The notes under the pieces are model-generated. The model saw only the letters and a program-made list of their open reading frames with translations. It had not been told where the DNA came from and searched no databases. This document shows positions 31,946 to 41,406 of a DNA stretch of 60,975 nt, piece by piece (position 1 is the first letter of the stretch; each line of letters begins with the position of its first letter). The translations under genes and the position numbers were made by a program. Location of the stretch: the IMG/VR virus record IMGVR_UViG_3300019886_000001, positions 1 through 60,975 of that record; one strand, given 5' to 3'. Source of the stretch: a virus.

Positions 31946-32823
31946 TAAATTAAGCCCCCTATGTTAAAGAAATCACCATCATAACCACCGAAACCATTTC
32001 CACCATTTGGATAATTGAATTGTGTTTTATCAATCTGCCTGATTCTTGGGCCTGCCTGCCTGGATGTAGCGTTTTTCTGATTCATCATCCATTTTGTAAA
32101 GTCCTTTCTATGATCATACAGATATTTTATTACTTCATTTGCATGTGCATTGGCAACACTTCTTTGCTGTTGTACCAATTTTACGGTATCAGATACACTT
32201 AATGCTGTTGCATTATCATGTATTTTTGTAACCGGGCCTGTTGCTGTATACCTTACTGCATCCGCTTCAATGAACCGGGCAAAGGTATTATAAACCAACA
32301 TTGGGATCATACCTTCATAAAATATATCATTACCCCGATTATCCACATATTCAACCCCGTTATACAGGTCCATAAATGCTTGTGGGGTATCAGGAAGAAA
32401 TACCAGGTCGGGACTTAATGAAAGTACGGTGAACAATGCACCTGGAAGATCAGCACACGTAAATGTGTCGTTCACTTCAAACTGCACACCGATGTTTTTA
32501 ATAACAACGGCTGTTACCAATCCCCCGGCAACCACAAATGATGCTATTGCCTGCACACCTTCGCCTGTTGTAACAATATTTTTATTGGTATATGTTCCAT
32601 CTGCTGCTGAAGTTGCAGGTGTGGTGATGGCAACCGTGCCAATGCCCGAATTTGAGCACCATTTTATAAACTGATAATACAGTGGATGCCCAAAGAATGG
32701 TTTCAAATCAAGATCCTGCATCTTCCTGATGAATACAGTAAGTCTTTTATCCTTTACGTTTATGGAAATATCTTCATATTCACTGAACGTACCGGCATTT
32801 ATGGTGTGTATCTGATTAGGCAT
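31945..32823 (-). CDS. Head-tail connector-like protein
   Basis: 292 aa. The core (KDKRLTVFIRKMQDLDLKPF ... GMIPMLVYNTFARFIEAD ... HANEVIKYLYDHRKDF) looks like the helical connector proteins encoded after portal genes. A beta-rich block (about 63-135, TTPATSAADGTYTNKN ... DLPGALFTVLSL) seems to be an inserted domain. Its start overlaps the portal gene by 8 bases. Confidence 0.65.
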   Translation of the reverse strand: MPNQIHTINAGTFSEYEDISINVKDKRLTVFIRKMQDLDLKPFFGHPLYYQFIKWCSNSGIGTVAITTPATSAADGTYTNKNIVTTGEGVQAIASFVVAGGLVTAVVIKNIGVQFEVNDTFTCADLPGALFTVLSLSPDLVFLPDTPQAFMDLYNGVEYVDNRGNDIFYEGMIPMLVYNTFARFIEADAVRYTATGPVTKIHDNATALSVSDTVKLVQQQRSVANAHANEVIKYLYDHRKDFTKWMMNQKNATSRQAGPRIRQIDKTQFNYPNGGNGFGGYDGDFFNIGGLI

Positions 32824-34201
32824 TTTCTTCAGGGATTAATGGTTTGTTAGGATCAGGTATTGGTGGTGTGCCCGGTGCCGGTGCAACTGGCTTCATTTTT
32901 TCCATTTCTTCATCCGATGGAACAATTGCAATTGCATCCGCTTCACTGAAGCCATACGCATACATCAAAGCTGCTACTTTATTGGCAGCAGGTATTGGTG
33001 TAATCAAAAGTTCATTGATGTTTTGCCCGGCAACTTTACCAATGGCATCTTCAGCAATGCTTTCAGGGATTGGTTCAATGTTAAGTTGCTCAATTGAAAT
33101 AGGCTGTGTGAAGTTCTTCAGCAGTTCGGCCAACGCTTCAACAATTTCCAAGCGATCTATGGCCGTGTTATCATTGAATTCCCTGATGGCTTCTTTCTTT
33201 TCGCTTCCAGGATCACTTAACCCGGCTTTCTGATTGCTTGTGCTAACCAGGGCTTGTGGAACGGAAAAACCTTTGATTATCCTGGCTTCAACAGATGCTT
33301 CAGTGGATTCAAACAACTTATCATTGTTTTGAATAGAATAGGGCTTGAATTCAGGCTTATCTTCATCATCTTCATATTCGATAACGATAATTTTTTGAGC
33401 ACTTTTTGCCCCCTGGAATTTGCCCAAATCCTTTTCAAGCTGTGATGGTGTGTTTGCACTTGGGTATGTACCTGAATCAGCATTTGAATTATCGGCTTCT
33501 TCCCTACGTGAACGCATGAACAACATTGTTGAAGGCAGGAAGCCGGTTGTTACTTCCCGGTTATTGAAAACCTTTATCCCGGCTTCAGTTTCAAAATCTT
33601 CCCAAACGCTATCAGCTTCAATTAGTGGGTAAACATCAATTTCAGGATTGAAGTAATATAGTTGGCCCAAATAATTATTCCATCCACCACCATCAATGAT
33701 TTGCTGTTTGATCACTTTAGGATCAGGATTGTAAGGATCTAAACATTTGATTCTTGACTTGGTGATGTTCTTCCAGGTTCTACGGCCCCAATCAGGGTAA
33801 AGCATGAACTTACCCGTGTTAACAGGATTATCAGTATCACCCATCCTGATGTTTTCAAATGAAACATAGTTAAGTTCCACCACCTTATAATTGGCATTGT
33901 AGTTTACATGAATGCCAAAGGCCCTGAACAATGCTTTATCCCGGCCAATGGCAATTCGTAATTTATTAAGGGTTAATCCTGAACGATTGATAACCAATTT
34001 ACCTGTTTCATCATCTTCAAACTTTTGCCCGGCAATGAACTTGGCACGTTTGTTCCAACAGTCTTTTGCAGTCGGGCTTTGGCCAACCAATTCAAGCATC
34101 CTTTGTGGGTATGCATTGTCATAGTCATAATTCAGTATACCCCAACCCTGGTTTGGCCGAACAAAAATCCTGGGTTCAATTTGTGGTAAATAGGTTTTCA
34201 T
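32816..34201 (-). CDS. Portal protein
   Basis: 461 aa, which is the usual size. Features: NDKLFESTEASVEARIIKGF then SVPQALVSTSNQKAGLSDP, which match the stem and crown layout of portal proteins, and a Pro-rich tail (PGTPPIPDPNKPLIP). It makes the dodecameric ring through which DNA enters. In this genome it lies after the capsid genes, not before them. Confidence 0.75.
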   Translation of the reverse strand: MKTYLPQIEPRIFVRPNQGWGILNYDYDNAYPQRMLELVGQSPTAKDCWNKRAKFIAGQKFEDDETGKLVINRSGLTLNKLRIAIGRDKALFRAFGIHVNYNANYKVVELNYVSFENIRMGDTDNPVNTGKFMLYPDWGRRTWKNITKSRIKCLDPYNPDPKVIKQQIIDGGGWNNYLGQLYYFNPEIDVYPLIEADSVWEDFETEAGIKVFNNREVTTGFLPSTMLFMRSRREEADNSNADSGTYPSANTPSQLEKDLGKFQGAKSAQKIIVIEYEDDEDKPEFKPYSIQNNDKLFESTEASVEARIIKGFSVPQALVSTSNQKAGLSDPGSEKKEAIREFNDNTAIDRLEIVEALAELLKNFTQPISIEQLNIEPIPESIAEDAIGKVAGQNINELLITPIPAANKVAALMYAYGFSEADAIAIVPSDEEMEKMKPVAPAPGTPPIPDPNKPLIPEENA

Positions 34202-34210
34202 CAGGTCGGA

Positions 34211-34552
34211 TTATGGAAGTTTATCAAAAAGTACTTTTACGTGGGGATAGTTTTTAATGTAAGCTGCTGCATTTTCATCAGTAAGGTTATCATTATTGAA
34301 AAGCTTATCCCCTTGTACAAATTGGTGGTTGCCTGGCTTCAGGATATATTTCTTTTCTGAATAGGAAGCATTCCCGGCTTCTATTTCCAATTTGCGAAGT
34401 ACTTTCCTTAGATCGGTGATTGCCCTGGCTTCACACTTGGGGCAATCTTCAATATCCTTTGAGTAATAAAGGGAATATAATTCCTTTAATTTGGTCTTAT
34501 CCCGCTTTGAAGGGTCCAACCAATCTTCCAAAAACTGTTTCAGTTCTTCCAT
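34211..34552 (-). CDS. Hypothetical protein before the portal
   Basis: 113 aa with a charged helical first part, a C-x2-C pair (CPKCEARAI) and an acidic end. Unrecognised. The terminator at 34571-34600 lies just before its start. Confidence 0.6.
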   Translation of the reverse strand: MEELKQFLEDWLDPSKRDKTKLKELYSLYYSKDIEDCPKCEARAITDLRKVLRKLEIEAGNASYSEKKYILKPGNHQFVQGDKLFNNDNLTDENAAAYIKNYPHVKVLFDKLP

Positions 34553-34570
34553 GATTTTTTAGTTTAAAAT

Positions 34571-34600
34571 AAAAAAGGGTGGGATTTTATTTCCCACCCC
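34571..34600 (-). terminator. Intrinsic terminator after the 34.6-35.2 kb gene
   Basis: GGGTGGGA (34577-34584) pairs with TCCCACCC (34592-34599), then TTTTTT on the minus strand. It may limit transcription past the capsid genes and adjust the amount of portal made. Confidence 0.85.
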
Positions 34601-34626
34601 TAAATTAAGTTTAATTTTCTGAAGCT

Positions 34627-35211
34627 TTATGCAGCCGGTATACAAAGTGCTTCCAATGCTGCCAAAGTGAGTGCGTATGTGCCCGGTGATCCTATGGAAA
34701 CACAACGTGGTAACATTGGCTCCCTTAGTTTTGGCCGGTTGGTTAACTTCATGTTATACCCACCACCAAAGTTATCATCAGATGCATTACGTTCACTTCC
34801 ATCATCCATTAAGCCGTTCACACAACCAAATAGTTCAAAGATGGAATCACCGTCACGGTAATTATTAACAGCTATGGCCTGAAGGTTGGCATTACCCATT
34901 GCCTGAATTTGAGTTTTTATATCACTGGATATACCTGCAATGTTAAAATCAATTTCTTCAGTATAACGGGAACCAACGCTTGTACGAACGCTTTTTGAAA
35001 TAGTATTGAAGCTGTTATTGGTGCCCAAATACTTATACATTAACGATGTACCCACACGGGTAATGGCTGTAATCAACAATGGATTGCCTGAATCGAAAGT
35101 GAATGTGAAATCACCCATGTTGAACAGGTAAAGTACATCATCAACGCCTTGTGCAATAGGATCATTGGCACAAATATCAAACCCATCGGATATTTTATCA
35201 CATAATGGCAT
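34627..35211 (-). CDS. Abundant virion protein candidate (tail tube-like)
   Basis: 194 aa. Beta-rich with short strands (GDFTFTFDSGNPLLITAITR), a Gly-rich loop (DDNFGGGYNM) and a hydrophobic end. It lies between the major capsid gene and a strong terminator, where an abundant product is expected. Tail tube or cement protein are both possible. Unproven. Confidence 0.55.
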   Translation of the reverse strand: MPLCDKISDGFDICANDPIAQGVDDVLYLFNMGDFTFTFDSGNPLLITAITRVGTSLMYKYLGTNNSFNTISKSVRTSVGSRYTEEIDFNIAGISSDIKTQIQAMGNANLQAIAVNNYRDGDSIFELFGCVNGLMDDGSERNASDDNFGGGYNMKLTNRPKLREPMLPRCVSIGSPGTYALTLAALEALCIPAA

Positions 35212-35232
35212 GGTTTGTTTCTCCTTTACTGA

Positions 35233-36456
35233 TTAAAATGATAAATAAAATAATTCGTTTCCGAACTTAAAGTTCACGGCTGCTTTCATACGAGCCTTCA
35301 TACGAACCACATCATCATTGGTATACGGTTTAAGGTAAACAGTTGATAAGGACGATTCATCACCTAATAAATCCACACCCAAGAATAGGTTGGAAGCACG
35401 GGCACCCAACAGGGTATTTGCCTGCCAATGGTTCATGATCTGTAACGGCATGCCCAAATAATCCATTTTCTTAACATCGGTGAACGCATTCAGTACATTC
35501 ACTGCTTTTTCAGCTTGTGCCTGTGCGTATGCGTATGCTACGTGGAAAGGGATCATCAGGTTAAAATCATCCTGGGTACGATCAGCAGGATCAAGTTGAG
35601 CATAAACCCATTTCAACACCTGAAGCACGTTGCTTGCATTGATGAAGGTTAAGGTTGCAGCAGTTGCAGCCGAACCGCCAAAAGTTGCAGCTAAACGGGT
35701 GTTAACATCGTTATAGTTACGGATTAACTTGATATGGGTAGCGTCAATAACCTGGATGAAATAAGAGGTTGGAACAACTGCATTCAATAATGCAATACTT
35801 CCACCGCCTGTTGTTTCAGTCAAGGCACCTGCTGTAACCTGAACGGTAACAACATCACCATCCTGATATTTGGTTGAATCAGCCACAAGAACAATACCTG
35901 TTGTTGCGATAGCAGTAACCACTTCAGAAGTGTTTGCTTTACCTGCCAGGTGTACTTTAAAAGGACTTGTTGCAGCAGCTATTGAAGGCAACAGACCTGG
36001 GAAAGCAGCAGTAAATGTTGCTTCCTTAGTTGCACCTTTACCCAACCAATACAAACGGTCGTTTGCAATTTGGATTTTGGTTAAATAACGATTAACCATG
36101 TGATCAGAAAGATCAACAACACCTTCGTAATCTGCAAATGAACCTGGTTTAATGGATTGGCTTTCCCATGATTGGATAAGCTTATCCCACTGTTCCTGTT
36201 TCATGAACTCATACACAACCGGGTCAAGGTAGCTTTCATTCTGCAATGCAGTAGTACCCTGATCATTGAACACCCCGGAAGGGTCCTGAAATTTCACTTC
36301 ATCATCAGCATCTAATAGAATCTTACGCGCCTTTACATCAGTAAGAACGGTAATTAAACCCCTGGTTACGGTATCAGCCTCTAATAGAGTTGAAGCCATA
36401 AAACCGGCTAATGCTGCACCGGCATAGGTGTTGTTTGAAAAAGTAAATTGTGCCAT
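35233..36456 (-). CDS. Major capsid protein
   Basis: 407 aa. It lies straight after the protease gene and has an N-terminal segment (MAQFTFSNNTYAGAALAGFM), a long beta/alpha middle and the end MKAAVNFKFGNELFYLSF. Size, place and composition fit a HK97-fold capsid protein. About residues 170-270 may hold an inserted beta domain (VTAIATTGIVLVADSTKYQD). Confidence 0.75.
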   Translation of the reverse strand: MAQFTFSNNTYAGAALAGFMASTLLEADTVTRGLITVLTDVKARKILLDADDEVKFQDPSGVFNDQGTTALQNESYLDPVVYEFMKQEQWDKLIQSWESQSIKPGSFADYEGVVDLSDHMVNRYLTKIQIANDRLYWLGKGATKEATFTAAFPGLLPSIAAATSPFKVHLAGKANTSEVVTAIATTGIVLVADSTKYQDGDVVTVQVTAGALTETTGGGSIALLNAVVPTSYFIQVIDATHIKLIRNYNDVNTRLAATFGGSAATAATLTFINASNVLQVLKWVYAQLDPADRTQDDFNLMIPFHVAYAYAQAQAEKAVNVLNAFTDVKKMDYLGMPLQIMNHWQANTLLGARASNLFLGVDLLGDESSLSTVYLKPYTNDDVVRMKARMKAAVNFKFGNELFYLSF

Positions 36457-36485
36457 TGGATTTTATAGTTTTCTTTAATTAGAGG

Positions 36486-37814
36486 TTAAACAGTTTTAAT
36501 GCCCTTGTTTTTCACTGCTTGCATAGCAGCATTGGCAGCAAGGGAACCTTCAGCCGGTTGTTTGATGTTAGACTTATCACCTGCAACAACAGTCCGTGTT
36601 TGGCGGGTTTGGTTTTCAGGTTTGTAAGTCGAAAGGATTTGATCCTTCACTTCATCTTCTGTAAGTTTCACGGCTGCGTTACTTACTTTCAACTGATCCC
36701 TTAATTCCAGAATCATAGCAGCTTTTTCACCATCTGCTTTAGTAACTTCAGCAAGCTTTTTGATAGTTGCGTTCATTACCTTTTTGGTGCCAACAGATTT
36801 TTTCAGTTGGATGCCGTGCTGATTCAGAACGTTTTTAACGGGTTCAGCTTTATTTTCAGCATCAAGTTCATCATCATCCATTTCATCATCATCTGCTGCA
36901 TTTGCAACACCTGCAATGTTTTCAATAGCACCATTCTTTACAGACATAGTGACTTTTTTATTGGAAGCTGAATCTTCAACTTCAATATCATCATCATTCA
37001 TGGCTGTTTCCAATTCGGCTGAATTAAAAACCTTTGTACCTTTAACCAGGTTACCAACAAAGAAAATATCACCTTTATTGGTGGTTAATTTGTTAGTTGA
37101 CAGCTTGAAAAAGTTCATTACTTTGGCAAGCGCACCATCATTTTTGTTTACGATGGCTTCAATTTCTTCTTTTGTCATTTCGTTTTCAATTTGTGCCGTT
37201 TCAGGCTGCTTAACTAATATGTGATTTATTACTTGTTTGTACTTTAAGGGTGCAGTTGCAATTCTGTTAAGAACCACTGCTGCATTTTTAACAGGTTCAC
37301 CGGCTTCTTCAGCATAATCTTCAACATCGGTGCAGAATTTCAGGGCCAATGCTTCTTCAGCAGATAACCAGGTGGTGTTATTAACCATTTCGGTTACTTT
37401 CTCAATATCAAGCCCGGTAACATCAGCCCAAATTGCAATTACGTTATCAGTGCACTTTTGAACCATTGAAGAATCAGTGATTAGTGATTTTGAATCACCG
37501 GCTGTTACTATACTTGCCGGGTGAATCATCAGTAATGAATACTTAGACATTGTACGCTTGCTGCCTGCTGCAAACACGGTTGCTGCTGCTGATCCTGCAA
37601 CAGATATACAGATGGTGTGAACATTACCTGCATACTTTTTCAGAAGATCATAAAGGGCAACTGCATCAAAGTGGGAACCACCAAGTGAAGAAATATCAAT
37701 TTCAATATCATCACCACTTGCACATTCCAACTGCCAACGGATAAATTCCAGTGACATACTTCCAGTGCCTATGCAATCGTATTCAGTATCGAAAAGAGAT
37801 ATTTTGAAAGCCAT
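36486..37814 (-). CDS. ClpP-like capsid maturation protease with scaffold-like tail
   Basis: 442 aa. The N-terminal domain (about 1-165) is ClpP-like: GGSHFDAVALYDLL, then the nucleophile Ser75 in VAGSAAATVFAAG and the His98 in LLMIHPAS. The C-terminal part (about 215-442) is charged and helical (ADDDEMDDDELDAENK) and looks like a scaffold that is cut by the protease. Protease-scaffold fusions are known next to capsid genes. Confidence 0.85.
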   Translation of the reverse strand: MAFKISLFDTEYDCIGTGSMSLEFIRWQLECASGDDIEIDISSLGGSHFDAVALYDLLKKYAGNVHTICISVAGSAAATVFAAGSKRTMSKYSLLMIHPASIVTAGDSKSLITDSSMVQKCTDNVIAIWADVTGLDIEKVTEMVNNTTWLSAEEALALKFCTDVEDYAEEAGEPVKNAAVVLNRIATAPLKYKQVINHILVKQPETAQIENEMTKEEIEAIVNKNDGALAKVMNFFKLSTNKLTTNKGDIFFVGNLVKGTKVFNSAELETAMNDDDIEVEDSASNKKVTMSVKNGAIENIAGVANAADDDEMDDDELDAENKAEPVKNVLNQHGIQLKKSVGTKKVMNATIKKLAEVTKADGEKAAMILELRDQLKVSNAAVKLTEDEVKDQILSTYKPENQTRQTRTVVAGDKSNIKQPAEGSLAANAAMQAVKNKGIKTV

Positions 37815-37839
37815 GTGAAATGGTTTGATTTTGTTGGCA

Positions 37840-37847
37840 TAAAGATA
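37840..37847 (-). promoter_or_regulatory. TATCTTTA promoter box before the protease gene
   Basis: TATCTTTA on the minus strand, about 26 bases before the protease start. The same box occurs at 50315-50322, 58861-58868 and 59589-59596. Except at 58861, no TTG is seen at the usual distance. Confidence 0.5.
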
Positions 37848-37891
37848 CCATCACAAAATATTATTCTTTTTCACACTTTAATATGTGTAGG

Positions 37892-38131
37892 TTATTTGGT
37901 TGTAGGTTTAAATCTGTTCACTGCTTTATCAATGGTGTTATAGTGCAGCTTCCATTTATAGCTTGCTTCAATCATGGCTTTGTGCTTGCTTATTTTCCGA
38001 ACCTCTACCTGGGTGATCACCCATAGATAAATATCCCGATATTGAAAAGCGGTTGCACTTACAAACCCGGCTTTAAATAAGCCCTGCATTATTTCATCAT
38101 CATAAAGAACCGCCCGTACTTTATCAGTCAT
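37892..38131 (-). CDS. Small protein downstream of the tape measure
   Basis: 79 aa, basic and helical. It follows the tape-measure gene by 6 bases. Unrecognised; it may be a virion or tail-tip part. Confidence 0.55.
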   Translation of the reverse strand: MTDKVRAVLYDDEIMQGLFKAGFVSATAFQYRDIYLWVITQVEVRKISKHKAMIEASYKWKLHYNTIDKAVNRFKPTTK

Positions 38132-38137
38132 TGTGGA

Positions 38138-41100
38138 TTATAGGTTTACCCGGTTTACTGTTTTAGCTTTAATAGATTGCTGATTATTAATATCCTTCAC
38201 ATCCACAACAACAGGCGGGAAGTTATTGATCAGGGAAAATGCAATGCTGTTGGCCAAGTTTTGTGTGCCTTCTTGTGGTTGGGCATAATAGCGGTTTGAA
38301 TTACCACCATCAGTTACTATACCACCAATAGCATATCCCCGGCCTGGATTCCGGGTGCTGAAGTCGCGCCCCCCGTATCTTACATTGATAGCACTTACCA
38401 GGTTACGCGCCCATGGATCTTTCATTGCTTCAGAAACAACCACCGCTTCACCTGATCTTAGTTGTGCATTCACGTTATCATGCCTGCTGTAACCAGGAAG
38501 CAAAGCACCCCGGCCATCCGATTTGTGGAAACCACCAGTTGCGTATGCAGGTGGTTTTTGTGAAGCGATCACACCAATTTCTGCTGCACCTGTTGCTGCT
38601 GCCAATGCCATCAGTGGAATGATAGGTGAAGCCTTCAGGATTGACATTGCTGTTTCAATAGCAGCTTTTGCCAATGATAATTTTTGATCTGCTTTAAATT
38701 CCTTCACCTTTTCCTGACCTTCCAACTTCCTGTATTTATCATTGATGGAAATCTTTTGTGCTGAAGTAAGGCTTGAATTGGCAAGTTCCCTGTCTTTATC
38801 TTTTCCAAGCTGCACTTCACGGGTTTGTGCCTGGGATTTAAGGCTATTGGAAAATATGCTGAAAGCTGCATTGGTTGCTACCTGGCTAAACTGAAGAATC
38901 ATATCCATTTTAGCATGTTCATTCTGTTGGGTCAAATCAAAATCAGCAGCTAAATATGCTTTTTCCATTTCCAGTTTGGCAGCATCAGTTAAACCCTTTT
39001 GGGAAACTTCAGCATTATATTCATCCAATAACTGCTGATGTTTAGCGGATTGTTCATCAGCATTGAAAGGGTTATTCTTACCACCGGCAATTCCCTTCTT
39101 TGCCTGGGCATCGAATATGGCCGTCTTATCCTGGAAGGCAAGTTGCTGATCATAGGCTTGCTTATTGATTTGATCAATCTTCCTGTTGGTTTCTTTGGTT
39201 AACTCAACCCGTTTATCAGAATTATTTCCCAACAAAGCCAACTGTTCATTCAGGGTTGTTTTTAATGCCTGAATTTCGTTATCAGAATATTTGGTTTTAG
39301 TGGATGTAAGTTCTTCATTTAGCTTCCTGATGTTATCCTGTAACTGCTGATTTTCAATATCAAGCTGTAATGTTCTTTGGGCTTTATCATTATTGGCAGC
39401 AGCAATTTCCCTTTTCTGCACATCTTCAATACCGGCAATGTGTATTGCTTTTAATTCCAGGGCACCTTTTTGTGCTTCCTGCACCATCACCTTGTTGTGC
39501 TCAACCAATAACTGTTCAGTAGCAATGTATTGTTCAGCCTGCAATTGTGCGATAGTGCCCAACCCTGTTGATACGCCTTTGCTTGCTGCTGCACGTACCT
39601 TCCCTGATTTGGAAGTGTTGGCAAGCTGCCTTTGCTTTTCAACAAACTGTTCCTGCTTGAAAATTAACTGCCTGTAATGTTCATTAGTGGTGGAAAGTTC
39701 TTTACCGAAAGCTTCTTGTTGGAATGCTAATGTACGGCTGATGCTTGCAACCTTTTCACTGGCTGATTGGGCTGTTTCTTCTTTGATCTTCTGAATCAAG
39801 GCAAGTTCTTTTTCTGCTGCCTGTTCAGCCTTCATATCAATGGCATCCAAACGGTTTTGCGCCCGTTCTTTTACAGTAACAAATTCCCGTTCAGCTTGGG
39901 TTTGTTTCAATTGTGCATTTGCTATTGCCTGAATATCAGTACCGGCACCTTCTTTATTCCGCAAACCTTTTGTTTTATCCAGGTATGCAGCAGTTTCAAT
40001 ACCGGCTTTAAGCATTCGGGTGGTGCCGGTGACTTCATCTTTGATCAGCATGCCGGTTTTCATTATGGCATCCCGTTCTTCTTCAGAAAATTTACGGGCA
40101 TTTGTAGCTTGTAACACTACCAATTCATACTGTTTATCAGCAAGTTCTTTATTGCCCTTGTACTTATCAGTGGCTATTTTCTGTATTTCATCAAAGTATT
40201 GCTTTTCTTGTGCCGGTGTATTGCGCCTGTTACGCATCTTCAACTGAAGTTCGGCAATCTGTTCATCCGCTTTGGCATCATCAACAAGATCCTGAACAAT
40301 AGCCCGGTTCAAATCCTGCATTGCTGCTGTTAATTTCTTAGCTTCAGAATACGCCTTACTCATATCATCAGCCAATTGACCGAACCCAACACCTTCGCCC
40401 AAGTCGGACATAAAAGCACTGAAGGCTGCACCCACACCTGACATTTGTTGTTTCAGGGCTTCAGCATTAGGTGTTAACTTAGCGAACCATCCGACTATTG
40501 CAACAATACCCACCACAATAGCAGCAATGGCAGCGATCATGCCGATCATACCGGCTGATAATCCGGCAATACCTTCTTCAGCAGCAGGTGCAGCAGCAGC
40601 AATTGATTGAGTACTTTCAGCAGCTTCAGCACCTTTCACTGAAAACTGTTCAACACCTTTGGCAGCATCCCCAAACTTTGAAGGCATGTAACCCATTGTT
40701 TGGTTTAACTTCGCTGAAGCATCATTGCTTTTGTTCATGGCATTTGGCAGGAAGCCAAATCCTTTTACAACGGTGGTGATGGCCGTGTTGAACCTTTGGA
40801 AGCCTGGTATGGCATCCCCTAATGAACTAAATGCATTCTTAAATGCTTCTTCATAGTTACCTACATTCCTGTAAGTTTGGCCAATCTGCTTTTCCTGGGT
40901 TTTAAGCTTGGTGGTTAAATCATCAATGGTTTTGCCAAGTGCAAGGGTGCTTTGTGCTGTTTTGCCTTCTTCCAGGCTTAGTTTAGCATATTGGGCTGTT
41001 AATACCGAAAGCAACGCCCGGTTTTGCTGAAGGGAATTATTTTCAGCATTTGTTGCTTTGGTGATGTTATCAATCTGCTTGTTGGCATCCTTTATTTCGG

Positions 41101-41290
41101 CTTTAGTAAGCCTGATTTGGGATTGAAGGCCAACATATTCTGCTGTATTCTGCTTATTGGCAGATGAAAGCTTGAATTGCTTTGCAAGAAGTTCATCCAG
41201 GGTGCTATTCAACCCGGTAACATCTGTTTTTAATTGAGTTTGTTTAAGTTTAACATCAATTAAAATCTTTTTGGTTATATCATCTGCCAT
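38138..41290 (-). CDS. Tail tape-measure protein
   Basis: 1050 aa, the longest gene here. It has long coiled-coil stretches (about 30-140 and 450-850), a Gly/Ala/Ile-rich hydrophobic segment (GMIGMIAAIAAIVVGIVAIV, about 245-270) and a second near 895. The end (PPAYATGGFHKSDGRGALLP ... AQLRSGEAVVVSE) is typical of tape-measure proteins. At the usual ~0.15 nm per residue the tail would be about 155-160 nm long (inference). Confidence 0.9.
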   Translation of the reverse strand: MADDITKKILIDVKLKQTQLKTDVTGLNSTLDELLAKQFKLSSANKQNTAEYVGLQSQIRLTKAEIKDANKQIDNITKATNAENNSLQQNRALLSVLTAQYAKLSLEEGKTAQSTLALGKTIDDLTTKLKTQEKQIGQTYRNVGNYEEAFKNAFSSLGDAIPGFQRFNTAITTVVKGFGFLPNAMNKSNDASAKLNQTMGYMPSKFGDAAKGVEQFSVKGAEAAESTQSIAAAAPAAEEGIAGLSAGMIGMIAAIAAIVVGIVAIVGWFAKLTPNAEALKQQMSGVGAAFSAFMSDLGEGVGFGQLADDMSKAYSEAKKLTAAMQDLNRAIVQDLVDDAKADEQIAELQLKMRNRRNTPAQEKQYFDEIQKIATDKYKGNKELADKQYELVVLQATNARKFSEEERDAIMKTGMLIKDEVTGTTRMLKAGIETAAYLDKTKGLRNKEGAGTDIQAIANAQLKQTQAEREFVTVKERAQNRLDAIDMKAEQAAEKELALIQKIKEETAQSASEKVASISRTLAFQQEAFGKELSTTNEHYRQLIFKQEQFVEKQRQLANTSKSGKVRAAASKGVSTGLGTIAQLQAEQYIATEQLLVEHNKVMVQEAQKGALELKAIHIAGIEDVQKREIAAANNDKAQRTLQLDIENQQLQDNIRKLNEELTSTKTKYSDNEIQALKTTLNEQLALLGNNSDKRVELTKETNRKIDQINKQAYDQQLAFQDKTAIFDAQAKKGIAGGKNNPFNADEQSAKHQQLLDEYNAEVSQKGLTDAAKLEMEKAYLAADFDLTQQNEHAKMDMILQFSQVATNAAFSIFSNSLKSQAQTREVQLGKDKDRELANSSLTSAQKISINDKYRKLEGQEKVKEFKADQKLSLAKAAIETAMSILKASPIIPLMALAAATGAAEIGVIASQKPPAYATGGFHKSDGRGALLPGYSRHDNVNAQLRSGEAVVVSEAMKDPWARNLVSAINVRYGGRDFSTRNPGRGYAIGGIVTDGGNSNRYYAQPQEGTQNLANSIAFSLINNFPPVVVDVKDINNQQSIKAKTVNRVNL

Positions 41291-41296
41291 TGCTAT

Positions 41297-41327
41297 GAAA
41301 TGTAAATATGTTATATTCGCACTTCAA
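41297..41327 (-). promoter_or_regulatory. Promoter before the tape-measure gene
   Basis: Minus strand: TTG (41327-41325), 20 bp, TACATTTC (41304-41297), ending 7 bases before the ATG at 41290. The last base of the box differs from the consensus. Confidence 0.55.
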
Positions 41328-41344
41328 AGGTTTATAATTGGTTG

Positions 41345-41388
41345 ATGCCGGTTTAGCTATCCCATAAGTTAACCGGCATTATTTTTTC
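41345..41388 (+). terminator. Plus-oriented hairpin with T tract
   Basis: ATGCCGGTT (41345-41353) pairs with AACCGGCAT (41371-41379), followed on the plus strand by TATTTTTT. No plus-strand gene precedes it. On the minus strand it lacks a T run. It may stop antisense transcription or act as a spacer. Confidence 0.5.
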
Positions 41389-41406
41389 CTGTAAAAATAT
41401 AATATT

